Assembly (NCBI GenBank): GCA_003151975.1
Contig: PLZD01000054.1
Coordinates: forward strand, 87,177 to 151,176
Source of the DNA: Elusimicrobiota bacterium
GTDB taxonomy: Bacteria; Elusimicrobiota; Elusimicrobia; UBA1565; UBA9628
Length of the DNA: 64,000 nt
Reading direction: 5' to 3'
Shown piece after piece: positions 33,309 to 40,950 of this stretch; the first letter of the stretch is position 1, and each line of letters starts with the position of its first letter. The notes beneath the pieces are model-generated. The model saw only the letters and a program-made list of their open reading frames with translations, was not told the origin of the DNA and did not search any database. Position numbers and translations under genes: made by a program.

Positions 33309-34316
33309 ATGGCGAACCTCTACAAGGGCAAGAACATACTCGTGACCGGCGGCACCGGCATGATCGGCAAGTACCTCGTCGAGAAATTGCTCGCGCTCGG
33401 CGCCAAGGTCCGCGTGGCCTCTCTCGACGACGCGTCCCGCGCCGACCCCAAGTCCGAGTTCCTGCGCACCGACCTGACCTCGTTTGAGGCCTGCATGGCC
33501 GCCTGCGCGGGCCAAGAAATCGTGTTTCACTTGGCCGGCATCAAGGGCTCGCCGCTCATGGCCGCCAAGAAGCCGGCCTCCTTCTTTGTGCCGACCTTGG
33601 CCTTCGACACGAACATGATGGAGGCCGCGCGCCAATGCGGCGCCGCGAAATATCTCTACACGAGCTCGATCGGCGTCTATCACCCCGCCGACGTGTTCTT
33701 CGAGGACTCGGTCTGGAGCACCTACCCCTCTCAAAAGGACGAGTTCGGCGGCTGGGCCAAGCGCATGGGCGAGCTGCAGGCCTCGGCCTATCGCATCGAG
33801 CACGGCTGGAAAGGCATCGCGATCGCGCGCCCGGCCAACGTGTACGGCCGTTTTGATAACTTCAATCCGGACAACGCGATGGTCATACCGAGCTTGATCA
33901 AGCGCGCCATGGACGGCGAAGACCCTCTCACGGTATGGGGCGACGGCACGCCGATCCGCGATTTCATCCACGCCTCCGACGTGGCCGCCGGCATGCTCTT
34001 GCTCGTCGCTAAAGGAGAAGAGCGCCCGGTCAACCTCGGCTCCGGCACGGGTGTTACGATCAAGAAGATCGTCGAGATCATCGTCGCCAATCTCGATAAG
34101 AAGCCCAAGCTCGTCTGGGACTCCTCCAAACCGGCGGGAGACAAAATGCGCGTCATGGACACCGCGCGCGCCAAGTCCATCGGCTTCTCGCCGTCGATGT
34201 CGATCGAGGAAGGCATCAAGGACACGATGGCTTGGTACAAGGCCAACCGCGCCGCGGTCGACAAGCGCTACAACGTTTTCACGGAAAAAAAGCTCATGTC
34301 CTCCAAGGCGCAATGA
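33309..34316 (+). CDS. Extended SDR (NDP-sugar epimerase/reductase fold) lacking the catalytic Tyr
   Basis: A 335-residue extended SDR, third of a close paralogous set with 27315 and 30298. It has N-I-L-V-T-G-G-T-G-M-I-G-K, V-F-H-L-A-G-I-K-G-S-P, Y-L-Y-T-S-S-I-G-V-Y-H-P and V-W-G-D-G-T-P-I-R-D-F-I-H. The YxxxK position reads F-G-G-W-A-K-R-M-G-E: Gly147 replaces Tyr and Lys151 is kept. ATG 33309 is chosen because it gives the same N-terminal length as the paralogues; the frame is open upstream inside the GT2 gene. It sits 5 nt after that gene and overlaps the next SDR by ATGA. Confidence 0.92.
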   Translation: MANLYKGKNILVTGGTGMIGKYLVEKLLALGAKVRVASLDDASRADPKSEFLRTDLTSFEACMAACAGQEIVFHLAGIKGSPLMAAKKPASFFVPTLAFDTNMMEAARQCGAAKYLYTSSIGVYHPADVFFEDSVWSTYPSQKDEFGGWAKRMGELQASAYRIEHGWKGIAIARPANVYGRFDNFNPDNAMVIPSLIKRAMDGEDPLTVWGDGTPIRDFIHASDVAAGMLLLVAKGEERPVNLGSGTGVTIKKIVEIIVANLDKKPKLVWDSSKPAGDKMRVMDTARAKSIGFSPSMSIEEGIKDTMAWYKANRAAVDKRYNVFTEKKLMSSKAQ

Positions 34317-35071
34317 AGCTCTTGATCACGGGCGCCGGTTCCGGCCTCGGGCGGCATCTGCATGCCAAATTCGGAGGCTACGGCCTCACGCGCGAGAACT
34401 CGGCCGAGCTTCTCAGGACGGCGGGCAAGACGGGCGTCGACACGATCATCCACTGCGCGGCCTCCTCCAAGCGCGGCGTCAGCTCGGACCCGCTCTACGC
34501 CTATCTCGAGGACAATCTGTTCTTGGCGCAAAGCCTGTCGCGCCTGCCGCACAAGAAATTTATTTTTCTTTCGACCGTCTCCGTCTACCCGGACACTCCG
34601 GGGCCGCACCGCGAGGACGACTACATCCCCGCCGACGAGGTCGGCGGCGGCGTCTACGGCACGACCAAGCTGATGTCGGAAGCGATCATCAACTCCGTCG
34701 CGGCAGACCCCCTGATCATTCGCGCCGTCTTCCTGCTGGGCCGCGACTCCCGGCCGGGAAATCTCATGCGCGTGCTGACGGACAAGGCCCCCACGCTTGA
34801 TCTCTCGGGCAAGTCGACCTTCAACTGCGTCAGCCACGAAGACATCGCGGCCTTCATCGAATTGGGCCTCAAGAAAAATCTGAAGGGAACCTACAACGCC
34901 GCGGCCAACGACGCCGTCACTTTGACCGCAGCCGCCAAGATCGCGGGAAAGAAGCCGAAGTTCGGCAAGGGACTTTACAAAGTCCCCGCCATCGACAACG
35001 CCAAGATCAAGGCCGTCTGCCCGCGCTTCGACAAGAGCTCCGCCGACACGATCCGGGAGTTCCTGAAATGA
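34313..35071 (+). CDS. Short extended-type SDR with intact YxxxK
   Basis: A 252-residue SDR starting M-K-L-L-I-T-G-A-G-S-G-L-G-R, with T-I-I-H-C-A-A-S-S, F-L-S-T-V-S-V-Y-P and Y-G-T-T-K-L-M-S-E. The catalytic Tyr and Lys are therefore present, unlike in the SDR gene just upstream. It is shorter than typical extended SDRs because the C-terminal substrate domain is reduced. ATG 34313 overlaps the upstream stop (ATGA), and its own end overlaps the GT2 at 35068. It is likely a reductase or epimerase acting on an NDP-sugar; a Tyr-less and a Tyr-bearing SDR translated in tandem could work as a pair. Confidence 0.88.
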   Translation: MKLLITGAGSGLGRHLHAKFGGYGLTRENSAELLRTAGKTGVDTIIHCAASSKRGVSSDPLYAYLEDNLFLAQSLSRLPHKKFIFLSTVSVYPDTPGPHREDDYIPADEVGGGVYGTTKLMSEAIINSVAADPLIIRAVFLLGRDSRPGNLMRVLTDKAPTLDLSGKSTFNCVSHEDIAAFIELGLKKNLKGTYNAAANDAVTLTAAAKIAGKKPKFGKGLYKVPAIDNAKIKAVCPRFDKSSADTIREFLK

Positions 35072-35739
35072 GAAAGACGCTGCTGATGCCGACGGTCAAC
35101 GAGATCACGGGCCTCAAGCTCATGACGCCCCGCCTCAAGCCCGAGTGGTTCGACGAGGTCGTCGTCATCGACCTGCACTCCACCGACGGCACCATCGAGT
35201 TCTGCAAGGCCCAGGGCTGGCGCGTCATCGATCAGAAAACGCCGGGCATCACCAACGCCTACCGCGAGGCGCTCGAACACATCACCGGCGACGCGGTGGT
35301 GGCCTTCAGCCCCGACGGCAACTCGCTGCCCGAGCGCATCCCCGATCTATTGGCCAAGATGGAGGAAGGCTACGACATGGTGGTCGTCTCGCGCTATGTC
35401 GACGGCGCCAAGAGCGAGGACGACGACTTCGTGACGGGCCTGGGCAACTGGATGTTCACGACGATCATCAACGTGTTTTTCGGCGGGCGCTACACCGACT
35501 CGCTGGTCATGTTCCGCGCGTTTCGCAAGGACATCGCCGTCGGCCTGCCGACCGACCTGCCGCGCGCGGGACTCGAGCCGTTTCTCTCGATTCTCTGCGC
35601 CAAGAAGGGCCTCAAGGTCTGCGACATTCCCGGCGACGAGCCCAAGCGCGTGGGCAGCGCGCGAAAAATGAGCCCGATCCTCAACGGGCTAGATATTCTG
35701 CAGCTGATTCTTCGTGAACGCTTTGGGAGAGCTTCATGA
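35068..35739 (+). CDS. Family 2 glycosyltransferase (short, soluble), paralogue of 32599
   Basis: A 223-residue GT-A enzyme with T-L-L-M-P-T-V-N-E-I-T-G-L, V-I-D-L-H-S-T-D-G-T, V-V-A-F-S-P-D-G-N-S-L-P-E-R-I-P, D-M-V-V-V-S-R-Y and the C-terminal I-P-G-D-E-P-K-R-V-G. It shares nearly all of these with the GT2 at 32599, which indicates duplication within the operon. The start overlaps the SDR stop (ATGA) and the end overlaps the caspase start (ATGA). Probably cytoplasmic. Donor unknown. Confidence 0.9.
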   Translation: MRKTLLMPTVNEITGLKLMTPRLKPEWFDEVVVIDLHSTDGTIEFCKAQGWRVIDQKTPGITNAYREALEHITGDAVVAFSPDGNSLPERIPDLLAKMEEGYDMVVVSRYVDGAKSEDDDFVTGLGNWMFTTIINVFFGGRYTDSLVMFRAFRKDIAVGLPTDLPRAGLEPFLSILCAKKGLKVCDIPGDEPKRVGSARKMSPILNGLDILQLILRERFGRAS

Positions 35740-37418
35740 TCAAACTCGCCTTGCTTGTCGTCTTGCTCGTTCCCTGCGCGCCGGCCCACGCCGCGGATGA
35801 CCCGGCCATCCTCCAGTCGATCTACTACGACCAATGGGACGAGTTCCAGCGGTTGCTGGCCGCCGACAAGGGCCATATCCTCGACGTTGACAAGGACGGC
35901 GAAACAGCGCTCATGCGGGCCGCTCGCCGGAGCGATCCCAAGTGGGTCAAGGCCCTGCTGACCGCCGGCGCGCGCGTCGATGACCACGACAACTCCGGCG
36001 AGACGCCGCTGATGATCGCCGCGACACAAGCCAGCTCGGCGACCATAGCCGTCTTATTGAAAGCCGGCGCCAATCCCAATCAAGCCGATTTCAACGGCGT
36101 GACCGCATTAATGTATTCCGAGATTGACTGCTGCCCAGCCACCGCCGCCGCGCTACTCAAAGCCGGCGCGAAGGTCAAGGCGCGCACGACCGATTTATAC
36201 ATAATGGTGGAGCACGGGAGCGTCCGAGACTGGACTTACTGGACGAACGCAGAGAAGGCCGGCAAGGCCACTGCCAGCCAGCAAAAGGATATCGAGGCGA
36301 TCGGCTGGACGCCGTTGTTCTTCACCGCCCGATTCGACTGCGGCACCGCACAGGCTGAGATGACGGACGCCCTGGTCGCGGCCGGAGCCAACGTCGACGC
36401 CCAGGATTCAAACGGCCTGACGCCGCTGATGGTCGCGGCGCACTACGGCAGGGCCGGGGCCGCGCAGGGACTGCTCGACGCCGGCGCCGATCCCGGGATC
36501 AAGAACACGGCTGGACAAACCGCACTGGACATGGCGCAGGGTGCCGCGCGCGGCGTGCTGATGGGCGCCAAGAAGAAAGTCGGCGCGCCGCCTCCCACGC
36601 CCATCGCTCAAGTGCCGGCGCCCGCGGTCCCGGACCAGAAGCTCACTTCCGACGTCGACGCGCCGACTTATCACCGCCCCGAGGACGCGCGCAAGTTTGC
36701 GGTCGTCGTCGGCATCGAGAAATACAAAAGCCTGCCCGCGGCGGAATTTGCCGAGCGTGACGCGCAGGCCGTGCGCGCTCACCTCGAGGCGCTCGGCTTC
36801 CAAAAGCGCCACATCATCTATCTCTCCGGCGACAGCGCCACGCGCAGCGCGATAGCGGGCTATCTAAAATCTTGGCTGCCCAAGAACGTCAAGCCGGACT
36901 CCGAGGTCTTTTTCTACTTCTCCGGCCATGGCGCGCCCGACGTCGACACCAAGAAAGCCTATCTCGTGCCGTGGGACGGCTCGCCGCAATTCCTAAGCGA
37001 CACCGGCTACGCCCTCGACGACCTCTACGCCCAACTCGGAAAGCTCAAGGCCGCGCGCGTGACCGTGGCTCTCGACTCGTGCTTCTCGGGGGCGGGAGGG
37101 CGCTCGGTGCTGGCGGCCGACGCGCGCCCGCTGGTGACCAAAGTGGATCTCGGCGCAGCGTCCTCGGAAAAGCTGGTCGTTCTGGCCGCCGCTTCCGGCG
37201 ACCAGATCACGGGTGCCGCCGAGGGCCAGGGGCATGGACTCTTCACCTACTACCTGCTCAAGGGTCTCGACCAGGCAAAGGGCGACATCAGCGTGGAAGG
37301 TCTCTACGAGTTTGCCTTGCCTAAGGTCATGGACGACGCGCATCTGGGCAATCGCGAGCAGACGCCGCAACTGCTTCCGGCGGGCGCCGCAAAGCGCGCG
37401 GCGAACTTCAAGCTCTAG
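35736..37418 (+). CDS. Secreted ankyrin-repeat protein with C-terminal caspase (peptidase C14) domain
   Basis: A 560-residue protein. Residues 1-19 (MIKLALLVVLLVPCAPAHA) form a signal peptide. Residues about 35-270 hold ankyrin repeats (G-E-T-A-L-M-R-A-A-R-R, G-E-T-P-L-M-I-A-A, G-L-T-P-L-M-V-A-A-H-Y, G-Q-T-A-L-D-M-A), and a Pro-rich linker runs about 283-300. Residues about 320-545 form a caspase-like domain with the catalytic dyad His398 (F-S-G-H-G-A) and Cys449 (A-L-D-S-C-F-S-G), so the protease looks active. The start overlaps the GT2 stop (ATGA). Export, repeats and protease suggest a periplasmic or extracellular protein-processing or damage-response role. The link to glycan synthesis is unknown. 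Confidence 0.92.
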   Translation: MIKLALLVVLLVPCAPAHAADDPAILQSIYYDQWDEFQRLLAADKGHILDVDKDGETALMRAARRSDPKWVKALLTAGARVDDHDNSGETPLMIAATQASSATIAVLLKAGANPNQADFNGVTALMYSEIDCCPATAAALLKAGAKVKARTTDLYIMVEHGSVRDWTYWTNAEKAGKATASQQKDIEAIGWTPLFFTARFDCGTAQAEMTDALVAAGANVDAQDSNGLTPLMVAAHYGRAGAAQGLLDAGADPGIKNTAGQTALDMAQGAARGVLMGAKKKVGAPPPTPIAQVPAPAVPDQKLTSDVDAPTYHRPEDARKFAVVVGIEKYKSLPAAEFAERDAQAVRAHLEALGFQKRHIIYLSGDSATRSAIAGYLKSWLPKNVKPDSEVFFYFSGHGAPDVDTKKAYLVPWDGSPQFLSDTGYALDDLYAQLGKLKAARVTVALDSCFSGAGGRSVLAADARPLVTKVDLGAASSEKLVVLAAASGDQITGAAEGQGHGLFTYYLLKGLDQAKGDISVEGLYEFALPKVMDDAHLGNREQTPQLLPAGAAKRAANFKL

Positions 37419-37421
37419 GAC

Positions 37422-37703
37422 TCACTGCAGATCGTCGACGACCGTCTTCCACCCGAACCGCTCGGCCGTACCCGCGTAGGACTTCAAGAAGGTCGGAGTC
37501 TCTTGGGCCGAGAGCCCCGACTCCACGCAGCGATAATAGATCTCCTGGCCGGGCAGCCAATGCGCTATGGACTCCGGCAGATGCTCCTGATGGCGCCGCT
37601 CGATGATGGACAGCGGCAGGGAGGTGGCTCCGACGAACGACTCGTGCAAAGTGTCGTTGATGGCCTCGAAGACCAGCATCAGCTTCTGCGTGCGCATCTC
37701 CAT
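37422..37703 (-). CDS. Small hypothetical protein (93 aa)
   Basis: A 93-residue protein I do not recognise. It is mostly alpha-helical in appearance and acidic, with a conserved-looking block L-P-L-S-I-I-E-R-R-H-Q-E-H-L-P and no signal peptide or TM segment. It is kept because it has its own promoter-like element on the minus strand, codon use like its neighbours, and fills the gap to within 3 bp of the convergent caspase gene. It is monocistronic. It could be regulatory, but nothing in the sequence proves that. Confidence 0.6.
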   Translation of the reverse strand: MEMRTQKLMLVFEAINDTLHESFVGATSLPLSIIERRHQEHLPESIAHWLPGQEIYYRCVESGLSAQETPTFLKSYAGTAERFGWKTVVDDLQ

Positions 37704-37709
37704 GCTGAT

Positions 37710-37738
37710 AGCTTAAGCCCGCCGACCGTCAGAGTCAA
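37710..37738 (-). promoter_or_regulatory. Promoter-like element of the small gene at 37422-37703
   Basis: TTGACT (37733-37738), 17 nt, TAAGCT (37710-37715), then 6 nt to the ATG at 37703. The -35 is strong (5 of 6) and the -10 weak (3 of 6). The spacing again predicts a leaderless mRNA. Confidence 0.35.
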
Positions 37739-37767
37739 TATGAAACGGCCTTTTTTACCGGTTTTTC

Positions 37768-37779
37768 ACAAAATTTTGT
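37768..37779. repeat. 12-bp perfect palindrome in the longest intergenic gap
   Basis: ACAAAATTTTGT is self-complementary and lies in the AT-richer 126-bp gap 37704-37829 between two divergent genes. The gap also has several T-runs and an ACCGGT palindrome (37757-37762). It is a candidate operator for a divergent pair; no terminator or RNA gene was recognised there. Confidence 0.4.
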
Positions 37780-37818
37780 CAGCGGTTTCGTCCCCTTTTT
37801 TCCGCGCTTCAAATGTTC

Positions 37819-37824
37819 AATAAT
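37819..37824 (+). promoter_or_regulatory. -10-like AATAAT before the SDR gene at 37830
   Basis: AATAAT ends 5 nt before the ATG at 37830. No clear -35 was found. The position matches the short-leader pattern of other transcription units here. Confidence 0.25.
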
Positions 37825-37829
37825 GCCCC

Positions 37830-38792
37830 ATGCCCTCGAAGATGCTGCTCTGCGGCGCGACCGGCTTCATCGGCAGGAACCTGCTCGAGCGCTTCCTGCA
37901 GGACGAGCAATACCGGATCCTCGCGCCCTACAACACGACCAAGCCGCCGCGCGAGCTGGTAAAGCATCCGCGCGTCAAGTTCTTCAAGGCCGACCTGCGC
38001 GACCCCAAAGCCGTCGATAAGGCGGTCCGCGGCATGGACGTCGTCATCCAAGCGGCGGCCACGACCTCGGGCTCCAAGGACATCGTTACGCGCCCCTATC
38101 ACCACGTCACCGATAACGCCGTCATGAACTCGCTTTTGTTCCGGGCCTGCCACGAGCATCAGGTCGAGCGCGTGGTCTTCTTCTCATGCACCGTCATGTA
38201 CCCTTCGCGGGATTTGCCCGTGCGCGAGGAGGATTTCTCGGGGCAGATCACGGACAAATATTTCGGCGTCGGCTGGACCAAGGTCTATCTCGAGAAGATG
38301 TCCGAATTCTACTCGCGCCTGGGGCCGACGCAGTACACCGTGATCCGCCACTCCAACATCTACGGTCCGCACGACAAGTACGATCTCGAAAAATCCCACG
38401 TCTTCGGCGCGACGGTGGCCAAGGTCATGAACGCCAAGGGCGGCAAGGTCGTCGTCTGGGGCGATGGAAGCGAGGCACGGGATCTGCTTTACGTAGACGA
38501 TCTGACCGATCTCGTGGCGCTTTCCCTTAAGATCCAAAGCACGCCGTTTGAGCTCGTCAACGTGGGCACGGGCGTGGCGACTTCCGTGGACGCTTTGGTC
38601 AGGAAGATCATCGCGGCTTCCGGCCGCGACCTCAAAATCGAGTACGACAAGACCAAGCCCAGCATCCCATTCAAGCTGGCCGTCGATTACGCGCGCGCGA
38701 CGAAGGTCTTCGGCTGGGAGCCGCGCATAAAACTGGAAGAGGGCATCGAGAAAAGCCTGGCCTGGTACCGCGTCAACTGTCCGAGCCGCTGA
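37830..38792 (+). CDS. Extended SDR resembling GDP-L-fucose synthase/WcaG, without catalytic Tyr
   Basis: A 320-residue SDR. It has L-L-C-G-A-T-G-F-I-G-R-N, A-A-A-T-T-S-G-S-K-D-I, F-F-S-C-T-V-M-Y-P (compare the S-S-C-x-Y-P of GDP-fucose synthase), N-I-Y-G-P-H-D-K-Y-D and V-W-G-D-G-S-E-A-R-D-L-L-Y-V-D-D. In F-G-V-G-W-T-K-V-Y-L-E the Tyr position (K minus 4) is Val147, with Lys151 kept, so it joins the three other Tyr-less SDRs of the window. The gene is alone on its strand and its stop abuts the convergent SDR at 38793. The substrate is probably a GDP- or other NDP-4-keto sugar. Confidence 0.9.
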   Translation: MPSKMLLCGATGFIGRNLLERFLQDEQYRILAPYNTTKPPRELVKHPRVKFFKADLRDPKAVDKAVRGMDVVIQAAATTSGSKDIVTRPYHHVTDNAVMNSLLFRACHEHQVERVVFFSCTVMYPSRDLPVREEDFSGQITDKYFGVGWTKVYLEKMSEFYSRLGPTQYTVIRHSNIYGPHDKYDLEKSHVFGATVAKVMNAKGGKVVVWGDGSEARDLLYVDDLTDLVALSLKIQSTPFELVNVGTGVATSVDALVRKIIAASGRDLKIEYDKTKPSIPFKLAVDYARATKVFGWEPRIKLEEGIEKSLAWYRVNCPSR

Positions 38793-39776
38793 CTACTTTT
38801 TCTTTCCCGCCAGCCGCCCGCGGTACCAGCTGATCGTGCGCGACAGGCCCTCGCGCAGGGGCACGCGCGCGGAAAATCCGACGGTCTTCTTGGCCTTCTC
38901 GGTCGCGCAGTAGCGCCGCAGCTGGCCGGCGGGCTTGGAGCGGTCAAATGAGAGCCGCGCCGATGAGCCGGACAATTCAAGAATAAGCTCGGCGAGCTCC
39001 TTGATCGAGATCTCCTCGTCCGAGCCCAAGTTGAGCGGGTCGGCGGCGGGGTAGCGCTCGGTCACGTCGAGCAGGCCGCGCGCGATGTCGTCGACGAAGA
39101 GGAAATTGCGTTTGGGCGCGCCGTCGCCCCAGACCGTGACCGGGTTCTCGCCGCGCACGGCGCGACGGATGAGCGAGGCTACGACATGCGCGTCGGGCGT
39201 GTCGAAATGATCGCGCGGGCCGTAGGCGTTGGAAGGCCGGGCGATGGCGACCTTCATGCCGAATTCTTTTTGATAGGCCGCGCCGAGATACTCCGACATG
39301 CGCTTGGCCCAGCCGTAGCCCTGGGAAGCCGGCTCTGGAGTATCGCGCAGCCCTTCTTCTTCCGGCGTAGGCACGCTGCAATCGTGCGGATAGACGCACG
39401 CCGAGCTCACGACCAGGAACCGGCCGCAGCCCGCCTGCCGCGCGGCCTCGATCATGTGCGAACCGATCAGCATATTGTCGTGGAACATCGAGCCGTGATG
39501 CTGGGAGTTAAACCCCACGCCCGCGACCTTGGCCGCGAGATTCAAGACGACCTCCTGCCCCGCGCACGCCTTGCGGCACTGCGCGGACGAGAGGAAATCG
39601 GTCGGCACGAGCTTCACCTGGCCGCGCACGGATTTCAAATTCTCGCGGCGCGAAGGGCTCAGGCGGTCGGCGACGGTGACCTTGCTGCCGCGCTTGAGGA
39701 GTTCCTCGACGACGTGGCTGCCGATAAATCCGGCGCCGCCAGCGACGACGACCTTCTTGCCTTCCCAGAAACCCAT
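38793..39776 (-). CDS. Extended SDR, NDP-sugar epimerase/GDP-fucose synthase-like, intact YxxxK
   Basis: A 327-residue SDR with V-V-V-A-G-G-A-G-F-I-G-S-H, L-A-A-K-V-A-G-V-G-F-N, V-V-S-S-A-C-V-Y-P-H, an intact Y154-G-W-A-K158, P-S-N-A-Y-G-P-R-D-H-F and V-W-G-D-G-A-P-K-R-N-F-L. The neighbouring G-W-A-K-R-M-S-E shows it is related to the Tyr-less set and marks which residue they lost. ATG 39776 is 1 nt after the upstream stop; the frame is open 8 codons further into that gene. It is last in the operon with a GT2 and another SDR. Confidence 0.92.
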   Translation of the reverse strand: MGFWEGKKVVVAGGAGFIGSHVVEELLKRGSKVTVADRLSPSRRENLKSVRGQVKLVPTDFLSSAQCRKACAGQEVVLNLAAKVAGVGFNSQHHGSMFHDNMLIGSHMIEAARQAGCGRFLVVSSACVYPHDCSVPTPEEEGLRDTPEPASQGYGWAKRMSEYLGAAYQKEFGMKVAIARPSNAYGPRDHFDTPDAHVVASLIRRAVRGENPVTVWGDGAPKRNFLFVDDIARGLLDVTERYPAADPLNLGSDEEISIKELAELILELSGSSARLSFDRSKPAGQLRRYCATEKAKKTVGFSARVPLREGLSRTISWYRGRLAGKKK

Positions 39777-39777
39777 G

Positions 39778-40950
39778 TTACGGCTTCTTGCCGGTCTCAA
39801 GCGCCGCGGGCAAATGGGCGACGAGGCCCAAGGTCACGCCGAAAGCCGCGAAGACCGTGCCGAGGATCACGCAGAGGCCGCCGGTCAGGACATAAACCCA
39901 GGGCGTCTGGATGTGGCGCGTCGTGGCGTACTCCATGATCGTGCGGGAGTTGAGCACGACGCCGCCCAACGCCAGCACACCGCCCAAGGCGACGGCCGCG
40001 TAGCGCACGCGGCTCTCGTCCAACCAGCTCGGCGGGCGCCGCACGCTAAGGTCCGAGACCTTCTGCGCGATGAGGCCGAAGGCCAGCGCCGTCATGCCGC
40101 AGACCGAGAGCGTCATGATGGTCAGCAGGCGGTAAATCATCCACTCCTCGAGGTGTTGATGGGACAGGTAGTAGTACACGGGATAAGCGCCGATGGCAAG
40201 CGAGGTGAGCAAAAAGAAAATGCCGACGGGCCCGAAGATGCGCAGCGGGTAGTAAGCGAAGATAATGCCGAGGATCACCTCGAGAAAGCGCAGGCCGTCG
40301 CCCACGACGCTGAGCTTGCTCTGCCCCTGGCGCTCGGCGTAGGGAATAGGCGTCTCGACGATCTTGGCGCCCATGCAGGCCGCGCGCGCCGTCATGGCCG
40401 GAGTGAAATGCAAGCCTGACGGCAGCGGCGAGAGCCGCGGCAGCAGGGACTTCCTAAAAATGCGCATGCCGCTGGCCGTATCCGAGACGCTCACCCCCGA
40501 GAGCCAGGAGATGACGGCCGCGTAGAAGCGGTTGCCGACCTCTCGGATGGCGGGCATCTTGGAGCCCTCGTGCAGGCGGTTGCCGACGGCCATGTCCGCG
40601 TGATTTTTATCCAGCGCGAGATAGAGCTTCGAGAAGGCCAGCGGATCGCAGGTCCCGTCGCCGTCGAGAAATCCCAGATATTCACCCGAGGCCGCCTCAA
40701 AGCCCGTCATCAGCGCGCGGCCGTAGCCCTGATTGTGCGGATGCCAGATGAGCTTGGCGTCCGCGAGCTTGGAGACGATCTCGCGCGTCTTGTCCTTTGA
40801 TCCGTCGTCGACGACGATGATCTCGACGGAAGTCAGGCCCGCTTCGCGGCAGATTTTCTCGCGGGCCTCGAGGCACCGCGTGACCGTGTCCTTGATCGCT
40901 TCTTCTTCGTTGTAAGCCGGTATGACGACCGAGAGGACGCCGGGCTTCAC
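39778..40950 (-). CDS. GT2 with multi-helix membrane C-terminus (polyprenyl-phosphate sugar transferase type)
   Basis: A 390-residue protein. The GT-A domain (about 1-225) contains S-V-V-I-P-A-Y-N-E-E, V-V-D-D-G-S-K-D-K-T and the metal site G-F-L-D-G-D-G-T-C-D-P. From about residue 228 to 380 there are four to five TM helices, more than the two of GtrB-type enzymes. It would load a lipid carrier or extend a lipid-linked glycan at the membrane. The start overlaps the end of the SDR at 40947 (ATGA), and the downstream SDR follows after 1 nt, so the enzyme may use the sugar made by its neighbours. Confidence 0.92.
   Translation of the reverse strand: MKPGVLSVVIPAYNEEEAIKDTVTRCLEAREKICREAGLTSVEIIVVDDGSKDKTREIVSKLADAKLIWHPHNQGYGRALMTGFEAASGEYLGFLDGDGTCDPLAFSKLYLALDKNHADMAVGNRLHEGSKMPAIREVGNRFYAAVISWLSGVSVSDTASGMRIFRKSLLPRLSPLPSGLHFTPAMTARAACMGAKIVETPIPYAERQGQSKLSVVGDGLRFLEVILGIIFAYYPLRIFGPVGIFFLLTSLAIGAYPVYYYLSHQHLEEWMIYRLLTIMTLSVCGMTALAFGLIAQKVSDLSVRRPPSWLDESRVRYAAVALGGVLALGGVVLNSRTIMEYATTRHIQTPWVYVLTGGLCVILGTVFAAFGVTLGLVAHLPAALETGKKP

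Noticed and set aside
35736-37418. Toxin-antitoxin or defence cassette
   Set aside because: A caspase alone is suggestive, but no sensor, nuclease or partner typical of known defence systems is adjacent; the neighbours are glycan genes.
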